Shown: positions 30,601 through 43,894, numbered from the stretch's first letter. The stretch: DNA of 64,000 nt from Acanthochlamys bracteata (GCA_019914995.1 CM034127.1:2852001-2916000), one strand, 5' to 3'. Made by a program: numbers and translations. Notes: generated from the letters alone by a model not told the origin.

Positions 30601-30997
30601 TCAGCCTCCGCTTTGCAGGCCTGGGTTGTTGGGCTTGAGGCCTACTTCGTTCTCTATCTCTTCAGTTTTGGCATGCTTCTCCTTCTTACCTTTCTCTATC
30701 ACCTCTTCTGTTTCTTCCCTCTGCAAACAATAACAGAAGTGATTAGCACACGTTCACGATTGAGATTGCAGAGAAGTATATATCTAACTTTTTGTTAATT
30801 ACAGAGAAATTAAGAAACAAGAAATACTATTAGTTACATAAGTTAATTACCTTGACGGTTTCAGTAGCTGGGGTTTTAGCTCCATGAGCAGCAGAGCGGT
30901 TGCCGCTCTTAGCAACGGTTCCCATCAGCCTCCCGCTGCCCAGAGCCGCCCAGACTTCCGCCCCATGGCTAACCAACGCTCTCGAGTAAGTCTGCAT
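30601..30997 (-). CDS. Unrecognised 88-residue protein, tandem paralogue 1
   Basis: Two exons, 30997-30851 and 30720-30601, with GT/AG ends and phase 0. The N-terminal half (MQTYSRALVSHGAEVW...) has Arg and Ser and could be an organelle-targeting peptide, then LMGTVAKSGNRS and HGAKTPATE. The second exon is strongly charged (REETEEVIEKGKKEKHAKTE) and ends GLKPNNPGLQSGG. The same exon structure and C-terminus recur in the neighbour at 32334-32721, so both are real genes from a tandem duplication. I do not recognise the family. A small hydrophilic, possibly disordered protein is all that can be said; no membrane segment or catalytic motif is visible. Confidence 0.75.
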
Positions 30998-32333
30998 GTC
31001 CGCCTATTCACAAATCCAACACACTGCCGATGAAGAAAAGATGATGAAGTTTTGTTATATGTGTTTGTGAGAAAGAAGATTCCTCGATAATGGAATGGGA
31101 GAAGGCGCTAGAAGAGAAAAGGCTGAAAAGCTATAGAAAGAGTTTGCCAAAGCTGTAGTCGTGGCATTTTAGATGACTAGACTTGGTAGGGATGGAAACA
31201 TATTTAATAATTAAAATTATTAAAATAAATAATAAATATTAATTTTAATAATAATATATATAAATTATTAATTATAATATATTTAAAAATATTAATTTTG
31301 ATAAATTTTATAATAAAAATTAGTTAAATTAAAAAAAATTAAAAAATATATATACAATTTAAATTTAAATTTTTTATTATTATTTTTTAATTATTAAATA
31401 AATATATATTATATAAATAATTAAAAAAATTAAATAAATTAATTTTGAATCAATTTAAATTCGATCAGAATTTATTTAAAATTTCGAATTATTTTCGAAT
31501 CAATCTAAAATTGATCTAAATTTAACTAAAAATTAATTTGAATTTAATTTTTTCGGATCAAAATATGTAACCTTGGACAAAGAACGGTCTCTAACGTGCC
31601 AAGCGATCCATGTGCTCCCTGAAGGGACAAAGGAATAATGTGTTTTTCTAACAGCAGAATATTAACAATTAGTAATAAACTAATACATGTTTTCGTCATA
31701 ACCAATTGCCCATTGAGGTTTTTTAATATTTTTCCTCGTATTACCTATCTTTTAAAGAATAGATAATTTATTTTAAATATTTAGTTCACTAATTGACTTC
31801 CAATATAACATACTATTAATTAAATATATTTCGGACATATACATATAAATGATGTTTTAAAAAATATAAAATAGAATATTAAATATACACTCCAAAAACT
31901 TTGTCAAACTATACATGCCCTTTATGTTAATCTACATCTTTTAATCTGATATTAATAAACATATATCTTTTTGATTATTAAAAAAGTTTTGGTGATATTT
32001 TAAAATATAAAACACTTAAATACATGTGCAGAAACACTTTTTTATATTGTCTTTATACTCTATTCTAGATAGCACCTTCGATCAGATCTTGCATGTGAAT
32101 GGTGGCAAAGTTGCAAGTTTTGCAGCTAGGAGCTTGATAATTTTTCTTTTTTTTTCTTCACCAAAATTGAGCAGTAGTACTTTCCACCAAATGAAATCCA
32201 CTAATACATCAAATATTTGTGTGCAACCAACAACGATTGTAATAAGTAGGACATGCACTGAAAAAAAGTTTTGCTGTTACAGAGAAGCATGAATGACAGC
32301 ATGAATAGAAACAGTTGCTCAAAATCTTTGTTC
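30998..32333. other. Intergenic DNA between the tandem small-protein genes
   Basis: The first 200 bases or so are probable promoter of the first small gene. A very AT-rich repeat occupies about 31190-31575. The rest shows no supported feature. Confidence 0.5.
31190..31575. repeat. AT-rich repeat, possibly a hAT-type non-autonomous element
   Basis: The segment begins near TAGGGATGGAAACATA and ends near ATATGTAACCTTGG, giving weak inverted ends that recall the TAGGGGTGGCAA-type termini of plant hAT elements. The interior (TTAATAATTAAA, TTCGAATCAA, TTTTCGGATC) resembles the interiors at 41663-42195 and 44003-44815. No target duplication was found. Confidence 0.4.
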
Positions 32334-32721
32334 TCAGCCTCCACTCTGCAGTCCTGGGTTGTTGGGCTTCAATCCAGTTCCATTTTCGACCTCCTTGTTC
32401 TTCTTCTCCTCTTTTTTATTCTCAAAATCTCCCTTCTCTACAGCTTCGCTCCTCTCCCCACTCTCTTCATCCTGCTTTCAACAAATCAAGAATCAATTTA
32501 CACCTTAATTTAACTAGCAAATTTTCTGAAACCGAAAAATAAAGAACAAAAACTTTCACTAGTAATTAGGTACTCACCCTGGCTGACTGGTCGACAGGAG
32601 TCCTCCCACCGTGTTCGGCAACTTCCGGTGGCGGATTAATTCCTTTAGCAACAGTTGCTAATGGCCTGCCTCCGCTAACGATCGTCCGCCCAGTAAACAC
32701 TCTTATGCAAGACTGCAACAT
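32334..32721 (-). CDS. Unrecognised 93-residue protein, tandem paralogue 2
   Basis: Two exons, 32721-32578 and 32471-32334, GT/AG, phase 0. The start MLQSCIRVFTGRTIVSGGR is basic and Ser/Thr-containing, as in organelle presequences, then LATVAKGINPPPE and HGGRTP. The second exon is Lys/Glu-rich (EKGDFENKKEEKKNKE) and ends GLKPNNPGLQSGG, identical over 13 residues to paralogue 1. An ATG is not found nearer the 5' side in the same exon, so the start is reasonably secure. Shared points with paralogue 1 are TVAK, HG-x-x-TP and the C-terminus, while the rest has diverged, so the duplication is not recent. Family and function unknown to me. Confidence 0.75.
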
Positions 32722-33598
32722 TGTATCATTCAAGTTTTCAACCTGCTGACAAAGAAAACAATACCAAAACGTTTGCTTGATTAGATAGAGTTCGAAGAGT
32801 GTTTGAATAATTAAAAGTTTAAAACGATGGTTGCTAGAATGAATCTGGTAGAAAATGACACGTTCGAGTGACACGTTCAGTTAAATATTGGTGGCCACTA
32901 TGTGGTTACATGGACATGTCGTTGAGATCAATGGCTGATACGTGCCCTCAATGAGTTATGCTCTAGAGAGTTCTGTAAGAAGAACTATTTTGCTTTTTCA
33001 TCTCTTCTGGGAGAAAGTCAAGAGCAACCTGTGAACCAGATCAGGATTTTTTTAAATGCGGTACTGGAGATGTTAAGACCAAGTCATTTCGGAATTTAAG
33101 AATGTTTCAAAAATAATATTTTTTAATATAAATAAATTAAAAATATATATTTAAAAAAATATATAAAATGTTATATTATATGTATTTAAAATAGAAAATA
33201 TTAAACAAATTAAAATAACAGTTTTGATAAGTAATAGTAAGCATAGTAACTACACGTCCGTAGATGCTGATGCATACTGAATTGTTAAATTAGGGTGTTA
33301 ACTCAGAAGCAACAACAAATTCAAAAGGACAAAGAAAAACCGACGAAATACTAAATGGAAACGCGCTGCTATATTACAGCCTCCCAAATTCCAAAACATT
33401 AAAACAAAACAAGCCCACCAGTATTTGCAGGCAGTTAAATTCAATGGTTTTATTTTATCTAACACAATTACAGACCATCTAAATTCCTGAAGATAGAACG
33501 AGGATATATGGTAGGTAGAGAATGATAAACAAAGTAACAATCAGAAGATCCAGAATCAAAACAATGACCATTCCCATGGAATAATAAGGATTTACCAT
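32722..33598. other. Intergenic DNA between the small-protein gene and the KIN-7 3' end
   Basis: The part next to 32722 is probable promoter of paralogue 2, an AT-rich run lies at 33110-33230, and the part before 33599 is probably the KIN-7 3' UTR. No further gene is visible. Confidence 0.5.
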
Positions 33599-36500
33599 CT
33601 ATCTTTTGAATGATGAGATTCCATGTCTCCAGCTGTACAATCTTCTATTGTTTTGCTGAGTTGTCAGGGTCAACCCAAACATCTCCTTCATAGCGTTCCC
33701 AGGATCCACAAGTCCAATTAGTTTAGCCACAAGAGAAGCACTTTCTCTAATATGCTCCATATCTTTTGTTTTAGACCAGATGCGCCGAGCTAACTGCAGT
33801 CTTCTTTGCTTAGAGTCTAATGCGATGCCCCACTTGACATATAAGCTCTCTCGCTCTTCTGCTAAGAGCCTCTTATACATCTGCCTGTAAAGCATCATCC
33901 TCTCTCGTCGAAGAGTTTTCGAACTGCAAAACAAACACGCCAATCTCCATCAGTTGAGACAGGCCAATAAAGAGTAAAAGACAGCCCTCTTGGCTCTATA
34001 AGATAAATTATACCAGGAAATTAACTTGTAAAGTAAAAAGCTTCAGTTGACAAAAGAAACACATATGATCTTAAATATGCCCCACATTGTTGAAATCACA
34101 GGTCCCCCTTTAAATCATTTTTCTCCAAAATGATATTTGACTATATGTTCTACGGTATTCCCTAACAAGCATTGCCAATAGAGAATTGGTATTATTCACT
34201 GGTAGTACCATCATATATATTTAAGTTGAAACAGATTCATTAAAGCTCATTTCTAAAAAATTAGTTTACATCATGCACCTCTCATTTATATTTATACACA
34301 ATTCTAAAAGCCTTTCTGCAAGAACGTACTTATCACAGAAACAATCCTTTTTGCACGAACTTTTAAAATATATACTAATTGAGTAAGGTAATACCTCAAT
34401 GCCAGGCTTGCACTCTGACCAATCAACGTTACTGCATCATCAAAAATTCCCCGAGCTAACCTAATCTTTATGAATGAGAGCCTCCTATGTTCTACTTCAA
34501 TGTAAATTGAGTCAGAAGGATCTCCCTTGAAAAGTAGGAAAAAATATGTCCTGTGAACTAACGGCACATTGCATTCATGCCAAAGCTCAATTATTTCTTG
34601 TTGCTTTCTCTTGAATTCTTCCAACCAACGGGTAGGTGATTCCAGGACATCAGGCATTGGATCCAGCCCAACATCCTTAGCAGTTTTCGAGTCATCATAG
34701 TCATCATCCTTCCCCTATCGTAATAAAAGCAACTAACTCATATTGTATAAAAGGAAACATTTGGTTGAAGACAGATAAACAGCAGCAGAATGACAACATT
34801 TGGTTGAATATTATCATGCATGTAAGAAGAAAAACACTGGTAGCTGAAGTTGCTTTTGAGATGAACTTGTTCTCCTCAAATTAAAAGATGGAAAGAAAAA
34901 AAAAGGATCATGAAGTTGACACCAGTCAGGAGGGCTATCACTTTAGGTTTCATCGAAGTGAAAGCACAGATAAAGCCATGTGTACGGCATCACAGAGCAA
35001 GGCCAGCATGTAGGAAAGGTGCAACGTTAATGAATGCAACTAAAAGGAACTTAGGAAATTAATTCATAATGGAGACAATCTAGCTAGAACACTCAGATGC
35101 GTCAATATACTATCAGTACAATTTCTTGTTTTTAAACAAAAAAGGCAAGTGCATCACATGGTATCATAGAAATTTTCTACCATAGGTTATCTTCACCTGA
35201 TCATCTTTCATCAGCTGCTTTGCAGAACTTTTCTTATCAAACTCTTGCAGTCCTGAAACAAAAGGATATACTTATTATGTTCAACATCAATCAAGAAGGC
35301 AGATTTACCACCAAGAGATGTTCACCTTGCCGGGGAAAATCTAAAGCGAATTTTCTTCTTGGAAGCCTATCTAGTCCAGCAGGAAAATCTTTCAGAAACC
35401 AGCTAGCAGGTGTACCACCATTCTGGTCAGGTGCTCGCAACCAATCAAAGAATATGCCTTCTACATCAGCTCTACAACTTTGACTTCTAGTCAGAATAGG
35501 ACCTCTAGAACTAGATAATCCTCTTGCAAAGGACAAAGGAGATGATGCATCAGGATATCTTGCAAGGTTGTTGGTTGTTCTTCTAGCATTATGAAATTGT
35601 TGGTCCAATGTAATATTTGATGATTCGGCAGCAGGAGACCCTAAGTTCTCATCTAAATCATTATTTGGCTCATGATCATCATGCCCATTGAAATTAGCTG
35701 TTGAAGGAGTTAGACTTTCACTGCTGTGAATCTGTGCTTCACTTCTAAGCGCACTTGTGGTATCTATTTCAATACATCGTACTTCCTTGCAGATACTCTC
35801 ATCATTACTGCAGAATTCTTGTAAATCGTCTTCCACATGATGATGACCACTAAATCTAAGGTTATTAGCTGATTGTCTAGATGAGGGGATATTCCTTTGT
35901 CTGGAGTTTTGAGGAAGTTCCACATAACCACCATAATAGTTATTACTCTGTTCTGATGAAATAATATTAGTAGAGCCATTATCCAAAGTTTGGTAAGCAA
36001 TCCCTGACAGATCAGATGCCGAGCAAATATCTTCACAAGAATTTGCTGCATGGCCATGTTGTTTCTCCTATAAGTTCACCTATTCAAGTTAGCTGCTGGA
36101 CAGGTATAACAGTAAAAAATATCTAGGACGAAGCTATAGAAAATTTACCCATTGCGTTGAAGCATTATGACTCCCTGTAGCTCTGAGCAAGTCTTCTAAA
36201 CGAGATTTAGTAAGACCAAGTTCCCGCATAAGTTCCTTTATTTGTCTTTCCATCTGAGTAAAAGCAAATTTTTTAACATCAGATCTTCAACAAATCATAA
36301 GGGGTATACAATTGAAAATTATGATTTCACTATGTTTTTGATACTTGGCTAGAAGATAATGTAAATATCATGAAATCAGAGTTTGGACTTCAGGTGTGGG
36401 GAGACCAATATGAACGAGCTAAAACAAAACATGAAACTAACATTGCATATAATTCCAACAGTCAATTAATTATCACTGACCCTTCTTATTTGAGTATCCT

Positions 36501-39226
36501 TCTCTCTCAGTAACGCTTCAAAGTGGCTCGTTTTAGATGCTGCTCCTGGATATTTCAATTCATTCTCCAATCTAGCTAGCTCTCGCTGCAAATGCTTGAC
36601 TAGTGCTTTGTCAGACATCACTACATTCACCCGAGCATTTGTCACCACTTCTTTTGCGCAGCTTGCAAACAGAAGGGAATTTTTGGACTGCTCGACATGA
36701 CTCCGTGCAGGACAAATTGTGCAGATAATGGCAGTTCTAGCATTGCCTCCCAGTGAAGGTTGCAGTATGCGTGTCAACTTTGACTCTCGATAAGGAATAT
36801 GCCCATTTCTTCCTTTACTATAACAACAGAACAAATATAGTAAGTTATATCCACTTGTCTTAACAACATCATCAAAGAGGCAAGTTTCAAAGTTAGTGGT
36901 AAGCATTTTATTTCCAACAAAGTTGCAAGTAAATATGGTAAATGCTAGTGATTTCTGAAGTCCATGAGTTACATCTTCCACAAAAAAAATAAGAAGACAC
37001 CTAATTCTTCAAATACGCATCAATATTCTTTCCCAACTAAATACCCCCAAAATTTTTCTTAGGAATGATCCTGCATGAAAAATCTGACTTGCTAAAAGAT
37101 AGAAGATTTTGACTATGCTATGCATAGCTTTACTTTGCTGGGGAACATGCCTCCTAATAGAAAACCTCTATTTCTTCTATAACGTGTGCAGAAGTATAAG
37201 GAAGCAATACACTGAAAGTGTTATTGGTTTCAGGCTTCATTTTTATAGAATGGAATCAGCAATCTACTATACTAGATATGATAATAAAATAGGATTCATA
37301 ACAAGACGTATATAGTGAGGATGACACTGAAAATCTGCAATCAATTGCAAAGTAGAGGTTAACAAAGTAACAAAGCAAAAAAAAAGGAACTATAACATAG
37401 GGGAAAAAAAGAGCACACCAACCTCAGTTTACGAATTACAGTTCCCAAAGTAAGGAGACTTCGGTTTATGTGGCAACCTTCTTTGAGCCTAGCACCGACA
37501 GATTGTGCCTGAGATGCACGTTCACTTCCAGCCAAATCAACAAAATTCTGCATCATTCAATCAGATGCTTGAGAAACTGCCTTCTTTCAAATGTATGATT
37601 GACGAATTAATCATTGAAAATAGCATGCATACCACACTTGCAACCAGAGTGCTTGTGCTGTCCCTACCCAATAACTCCTTAGCAGAACTTTCAACAGTCT
37701 GCATTGCAGAAAAACAAGACATTTTTTCAACTGCTAAATTAATGCTACACCATTCTTTTGGAGATTTTCTTAACAAATTTAAAAGGTTCTATACCAGTCT
37801 CAAAATTTGATGAGATCTGGAGCTTCTTTCGTTTAAAGATGTCTCCCCTATCTTTCTATGAGCTGCAAGTTAAGAAAAACTATTAATACTTAGTTGTCAA
37901 AGAAATACTATGATGGCCAGATTTGCTTTTCACCTTCACAAACAAAAAGAAGTTCCCTTAAATGACCCCAATCCCTCAGTGTTACCTCAGTAAGCTTCTC
38001 AATAATAGTCCCTCTCTGCCAAAGTTAAAATAACAATTATTATAGAGGTAAATAGGTACCACTAGCCTATAACTATGAGAGCATGGTTACAAGAATATTC
38101 AACCTCTGGATCGTCCAAAAGCCTAAGGGGAGTGCTATCGCTGTTAAGGAGATCTATCACAGCTTCATTATAAATCTCCATTGCGGAGAATTTCAGGACA
38201 AATTCCCGCTCTTCATGCTGCAAAAAGTAAAATAAATAAAATCCTATCCAATCTTGATTGGCAGAACTCAAACTTTCCGGATTTTAAAGTAGAAAGGCTT
38301 ATCTACCTTCTTTTTGTAGTCATATATATCAGTCACTGTATATTCTGTAATGCCATTCATCGTGTAAGTCTTCCCACTGCTAGTTTGTCCATATGCAAAG
38401 ATACTAGCTGAAGCAGGTATACGATATGAATCTTTTTCATCTAAAACTTTAGAGAGACAACTTCGTCAAGGAGAGAGTGTAAGAAGAGAGAATACTCACA
38501 ATTAATCCCACTAACAGCTAATAGAGCAACTTCTTTGGCCCCCTCTTCATACACTTGCCTCGTCGTGGATTCACCCCCAAAAACTCTGTCTACAAACCAA
38601 TCCAAAGGCGTGATGAGGTGGCAACAAAGTTTGAGAACACAGGAAAAGCATTAAACTTAAACTGCAACATTATGCATTATCACTAGATGAATGAAATTCT
38701 CATGTAAATCACTTGTACCACAACAGCCTAATCCATGCCCAAAATAGGTAGCATTCCAAATAAAATGCTTCTTATAAATCTAGTGCAAAGTTATGTCTAT
38801 CTTTAGGTAATCAAGTTCTTCTTTATTGCTCTGGGATAATCATGCATTTAAAGGTGGCATTGAGCCTAATAGAACTAAATAATTGACCAACTTCATGGAA
38901 ACACCATTCTCAACTATTTTAAAATGTGCAGCCTAGAGACGTGACTTGATCAGTGACCACAATTCCATCTACTTACCAAAAGTATAAGCAGTTGGCATCA
39001 TAGATCGCTCTGGCAAGCAGTTCCTGAATATAATGGTACGGTCATTGATACACTCCCAATCACAAGGGTCCTCTCTGGCAATCTCCTTCTCGTTCAACGG
39101 CCGCATTCTCACCGAGACTAGAATCTTCTCCATCATCCCAGCATCATCTCCACCACCACCGCTGCTCTCCACTGACGATTCCGCCATCTCCATCCTCTCC
39201 AACTCATCCCCTGCAATTGCTCCCAT
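33599..39226 (-). CDS. Kinesin-7 motor protein (plant KIN-7E/F/G/H type), 926 residues, 14 exons
   Basis: Exons: 39226-38977, 38589-38500, 38407-38307, 38217-38104, 38015-37934, 37862-37795, 37698-37633, 37547-37423, 36817-36481, 36253-36149, 36067-35326, 35252-35197, 34714-34395, 33923-33599; phases agree throughout. The N-terminal motor begins at [18 protein letters not shown] (about 31-48), with P-loop GQTSSGKT (120-127), switch I NERSSRSH (223-230) and switch II DLAGSE (about 261-266), and ends with [11 protein letters not shown] short coiled-coil region follows ([14 protein letters not shown]), then a long low-complexity middle, then a C-terminal domain of about 200 residues ([18 protein letters not shown] to the end) matching the plant-specific DUF3490/NACK C-terminal domain. 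Such kinesins move on microtubules; NACK1/2 in the same subfamily drive phragmoplast expansion by activating a MAPK cascade. This member belongs to the MGAI-starting group rather than NACK1/2 itself. Exact role is inferred. Confidence 0.95.
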
Positions 39227-41662
39227 TTCCCTCTCCTATAACACCACCACAACCAACAACAACAGACAACAACAAAAATTTCAAAAAAAGCAAAGATTTG
39301 AAAGGTCCGTTTCACGAAATCAAGAAAAAAAAAATTTGTACGTATTTGGGAAAGTTGGGAGAGACGGTTGAGGAGTCGCTGGAGTGAATGGTGGGCTACA
39401 GAAGAAAGAAGTAAAAAACCTTCTCCAACATTTGGATTCATGTAATGCTATCGACCTTTCGTTGGTTGTTCAGATGTCAACAGTTTTTAGAAAAATCTCA
39501 CTCCGTGAAAAAGACTCTCAACAAAAATAATAGTAACAATAATAATTCTAAAAGGAATTTGACCGATTCAGTTAAACAAAATTTAAAAGATTTCTAGCTA
39601 GCCGGCAAACGTGGGTCAGTGTTTGCTTCAATCTAAAGAAATATCTAAAACAAGCTAACCGTGATGGCGGGGAACTAGGTCTCCGGATTAAAACAACGAA
39701 TCAATCAGAGATTGATTGGAATGTGAATGGGGAAACATGAACTCGCACGCTTCTGATAAATGGGAAAATACAAAAAGTGAAGAACGTTTGTTCGTCCATA
39801 TTCAGCATTCAGGAGTGTTTTCTTTTTTAATTAAAGCTTGCCAGTTCTAGGATTTTATTTAAATTCGTGTTTAATTATATACAAGCAAGTTTGGTGAAAC
39901 TTAATTTTATAAAATAAAATTTGAGAAAAGTAAAATTAAAAGAAGTAAAAATTGATGTTGAAATATATGGAGTTGAGTTTGAAACTAAATTCTACTAAAA
40001 TAAAATTTAGTGTGGAAATAAAAATAAATTTTAAAGTTATCATTGAAATATATAAACTATATGATTCAAATTTTGAAATTAAAAAGCAAAACTTTTTGCT
40101 ATTAAAACATACCGTAATGGTGAATTTTAAGTATACAAATATATTTTTTATCAAATTTGAAGTTTTGAAAAGTTTAAGTTTTTAAGTTATTAATTGAACT
40201 AAAAACACACTTTCATTTTACCGTGGAACTCATTATTTCATTTTTTAAAACTACACTTTTCACTCCAACTTACTTATAAATAAAATTAAAATATAAAAAT
40301 TAAATTCACTTTTAATCTATTTTTTTTACTTATATAAATTCACTTCTACGAATTCGGTTCCGTGCATTTAAAATACATTTTTAGTGTCTCCATATAAAAT
40401 GGTGAATATTATTACAATTGTCATGCGAGAACTAACACTCTTGATCAATTTTAGGGAATTATCTTAAAATAGAAGGGCTGATAATAGTAAAATCAAAACT
40501 TGAAGGACCTCTGTTGTAAACAATATAATTAAGAGTTGTCTTTAAGGATGTTCGGTGTTGGTTATTTTTTAATTTTCATTTTAAAATTTTAGTTTATGTT
40601 TTTAAATAACCTTAATATTCTAAAAAATTTAAATTTTTTTTAAAAACTAAAAAAAATAAAACTTATTTTTTCAAGTCTTTTTAAAAATACACTTTATTAA
40701 AATCTATTTTAATTAGTACTTTTAGACATTTTGTTAGTGGTGGTAATTATACTGGTCAGAAAGAAGTTGGACAAAGCACGAGCGTCTGTTTGACTCGCTC
40801 ACCGGACACCTGAACAGAAAATCATCAGAAACAAAAACAAACAAACAACAAAATGTTTTCCTGTCAAGCAAAGTAATGTCTTGTCCCTGGCCCAGCCCCA
40901 AGCTTTTTGTCCTTTTTGGATTAAGAGACAGTTTGAAAATACTTATAAAATAAATTTTTTAAATAAATAATATTTTTTTTTAAAATAAATTTTACTTTTT
41001 ATCTTAAAAAAAAAAATAAAATATTATGTAAAACTTTTTATAAATTTTTAATAAAATTTTAAATATTTTTAAAAATATAAAATAAAACTTAATTTTTCCA
41101 ATAAACTGAACCAAACGATCTCTCTAAAAATGGGTTGTAACCTGCAGCTCTGCGGAGGATTCCTCTCGCGGATGGATGGGGGATCAATTAAATTTCTTAA
41201 AGCTAAACTAAATTTAGTAAAAAAGATATTAAATATGAATTTAATAAATTTAAAATAAATTGAATATAAAATTTAGTGAACATATATCTGTTACTGAAAT
41301 ACACTATTACTAATTTTGTTACTGAATATATTTCCGAATGTATAATTACTTCAATAATAAAAATTTATTTATTTTAATCATAAGTGATTTAAAAGTGACT
41401 TTTAATTAAAAAAATTTGCAAATGATCTTTTGTGTTTATACTTATAAACTTATTTTTATAAACCTTATTTTTTGACAATAGATTTCTACTAATTCTTTTA
41501 AAATTCACTTTTAAATAAATAAAAACGTCCTAATACAGAAAGAAATATAATAATGCAAGCGTTACTTATACAACCTGTAACAGAGGCTTTAAGTAGCTTG
41601 TGGGTCTAATCATTTCCCAACCAAGTGAAAGGCAATCAAAATGCTAGAAAGAATATGATCGC
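39227..41662. other. KIN-7 promoter side and AT-rich intergenic DNA
   Basis: The first few hundred bases are the likely 5' leader and promoter of KIN-7. Beyond about 39830 the DNA is mostly A/T runs. A MITE-like segment at about 40925-41115 has inverted ends AGAGACAGTTTG and CAAACGATCTCT. Open frames at 39936-40185 are compositional artefacts. Confidence 0.5.
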
Positions 41663-42195
41663 TAGGTGTTGCAAATTTCGACTCGATCCGAAAAAGTTAG
41701 GTTTGGGTTAAATCTTAGGCGGGTTTGGATCGATCCGAAAATGACCCGAAAATTTAAACGGATTCGGATCGGATTCGAGTTGATCCGAAAATAACTCGTT
41801 TAACTATTTATATAGTATATATTACTTAATAATTAGAAAAAAAAGAGCAATAAATTTGAATTTAATTTGTGTATATATATTTTTAATTTATCTTAATTTT
41901 AACTAATTTTTATTTAATTTATAAATTTGTCAAAATTAATATTTTTTCTTTTTAAATATATCATAATTAATAATTTTGATATATTATTATTAAAAATTAA
42001 TATTTTATAATCTATTTAATATTTTAATTATTAAATGGGTTAACTCAAATTTGATCCGGTTATAAATAGGTTGGATTAGGGTTGGCAATTTTGACCCATA
42101 TAAATAAATGGGTCAGATTATGGTTGAATATTTTTTACCCGATTATTATATGAATTAATCCGGAATCGACTTATGAACCCATATTGCCACCTCTA
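41663..42195. mobile_element. hAT-type non-autonomous element with 8-bp target duplication
   Basis: The element starts TAGGTGTTGCAAAT and ends ATTGCCACCTCTA, whose reverse complement is TAGAGGTGGCAAT; these ends match the TAGGGGTGGCAA-type termini of plant hAT transposons. The flanks ATGATCGC (41655-41662) and ATGATCAC (42196-42203) agree at 7 of 8 bases, the duplication length made by hAT transposases. The 533-base interior has no transposase frame and contains runs such as GATCCGAAAA and a second TTGGCAATTTTGACCC near 42080, which hints at a nested or composite structure. Confidence 0.75.
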
Positions 42196-42203
42196 ATGAT
42201 CAC

Positions 42204-43501
42204 TATCAATAAAAGGTTGCCTTCTATGAAAGACTTGGGAGTGGATGGGATTTGATTGAAGAAAAGTAGTCTTTAATAAATTAAAAGCTTTGATTGTAAG
42301 TTGGAAAAAATTGAGTGCAGTATTGTTTAAATGAATCTTCTTCCAAAAATTTTCAGGAATATAAGATAATAATTTTCAAAGTTAATGATTTCTTTGACAA
42401 AATTGTAAAATAATCCACCGATGAAGGTCTAAAATAATTTTAAGTAAATGTAGAAGCTAAGTATGTGCTAGGCCATTTTCATATGTAGCTACAACAAGTC
42501 AACCATAAACTGATTGCCGAAAATTAGGACGTATTTCAAACGTCCGTTTTATTTTATTTCGTCAGATTTTAAATTTCGAATAGTTTATATATTTTAATTA
42601 TATAAAAAATTTAAAAATTTATTTTCACATATGAAAATTTAGTTTTAATTTTTTTATTTTGCATATTTTTTAATATAATTACATTTTTAAATATTTAATA
42701 TATTTTTAAAAATTATTGAAACATAAATACTGAACTCTATTTTTACTTTATTTTTTAAAAAATTTTATTTTTTATATTTTATTTTTACAAAATTCAGTTA
42801 TGAATATTTAAAACTAACACTTAATAGCGAGGAAATAGAAAAACAAATGTCGGTGCATTTAAGGAACATCTTATTCAGGGATCAGAGGTCTTTTTCCATT
42901 TGTGTTATATTATTGAAAATCTAAAGTGTCTATGCAAAGAAATTGAGAGACGGTTTGGCAACACGTTTCAGACAAATAATTTTTAATCTTTTAACTTATA
43001 TATTTACATAAAACTTATATATTATTTTATATAATTTATTTTTATATTTTTAAAAATATAAAAAAATTTACATAATAAATTTATAATTATTTATTTTCTT
43101 ATTTTTTTAAAATAAAGTAAAATATATTTTTTATTTTAAAAAATTAGTTTTTAAAAATACTTCTAAACACTGCTTGATTTTCTAGCTGTTTACAACACCA
43201 CAACTACAAATCTGTTGCATCATAAGCCCATCTGGATTTCTTATACCGTATTTAATTTCATTCACTTTATTTACTACAAAATTATTTTTAAATTTACTTT
43301 CAATTACACAAAAAAATAAAAAATTACTCTAACTTATCGTTTTTATAAAACATAATATTAAACTTATTTTTAATACATAATAATGTTTTTAAAAAAATTT
43401 ATTTCTCGTAAAAAAACCTTTATCCAGCCTAGAATTTGATTGCAAAATCAGCCTGCCCATTCAATACATAACAGATGATCCACTTATTGGAGCCCTACTT
43501 A
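42204..43501. other. AT-rich intergenic DNA with further repeat remnants
   Basis: Two very AT-rich segments (about 42530-42830 and 42960-43185) have flanks of near-normal composition and partial inverted ends, like the MITEs elsewhere in the window. No gene is seen. Confidence 0.45.
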
Positions 43502-43662
43502 GGGTCGGTTTGATATTTTATTTTACAAAAATAAATTTTTTAATTTTTATAATTTACGTTTTATAGTAAATTTTTATAATTTTTATTTTTTAATATAAAA
43601 TTAATTTTAAATAGTTTTTGTTTTAAAAGTTTTTATTTTAAAAACCGCTTTCAAACGACCCT
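43502..43662. mobile_element. Small Tourist-like MITE with TTA target duplication
   Basis: Left end GGGTCGGTTTGA and reverse complement of the right end AGGGTCGTTTGA are inverted copies with a one-base offset. TTA flanks it at 43499-43501 and 43663-43665. The 161-base interior is A/T-rich and non-coding. Confidence 0.6.
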
Positions 43663-43852
43663 TTAGAGCCCACCCACTGAGTGAGCTCAAATGTCTACGT
43701 CGTACCAATCAATGAATCTCATCAATGAACCCGATCTAATCAGATTTACCATTTTCGTAAACGCGTGCGAATCTTTGAGTCTCTGATTCCTCCCCGACCA
43801 GAAAAACTTGTGGCTTGAAGATAATTTCGACACAACAAGCATGTCCTCATGC

Positions 43853-43894
43853 CACGTGTCCATCCGATTGGTACGATAGAATTCCTTGCACGTG
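43853..43894. promoter_or_regulatory. Pair of palindromic G-boxes upstream of the B-box gene
   Basis: CACGTG occurs at 43853-43858 (in GCCACGTGTC) and at 43889-43894 (in GCACGTGC), 36 bases apart, in a short less AT-rich island (about 43670-43985). They lie about 1.1 kb upstream of the B-box start codon. G-boxes are bound by bHLH (PIF) and bZIP (HY5) factors, which control many BBX genes; the connection here is inferred. Confidence 0.45.

Noticed and set aside
39936-40185. Open frames rich in Lys, Phe, Ile and Asn on both strands
   Set aside because: Typical artefact of extremely AT-rich DNA, open on both strands at once.
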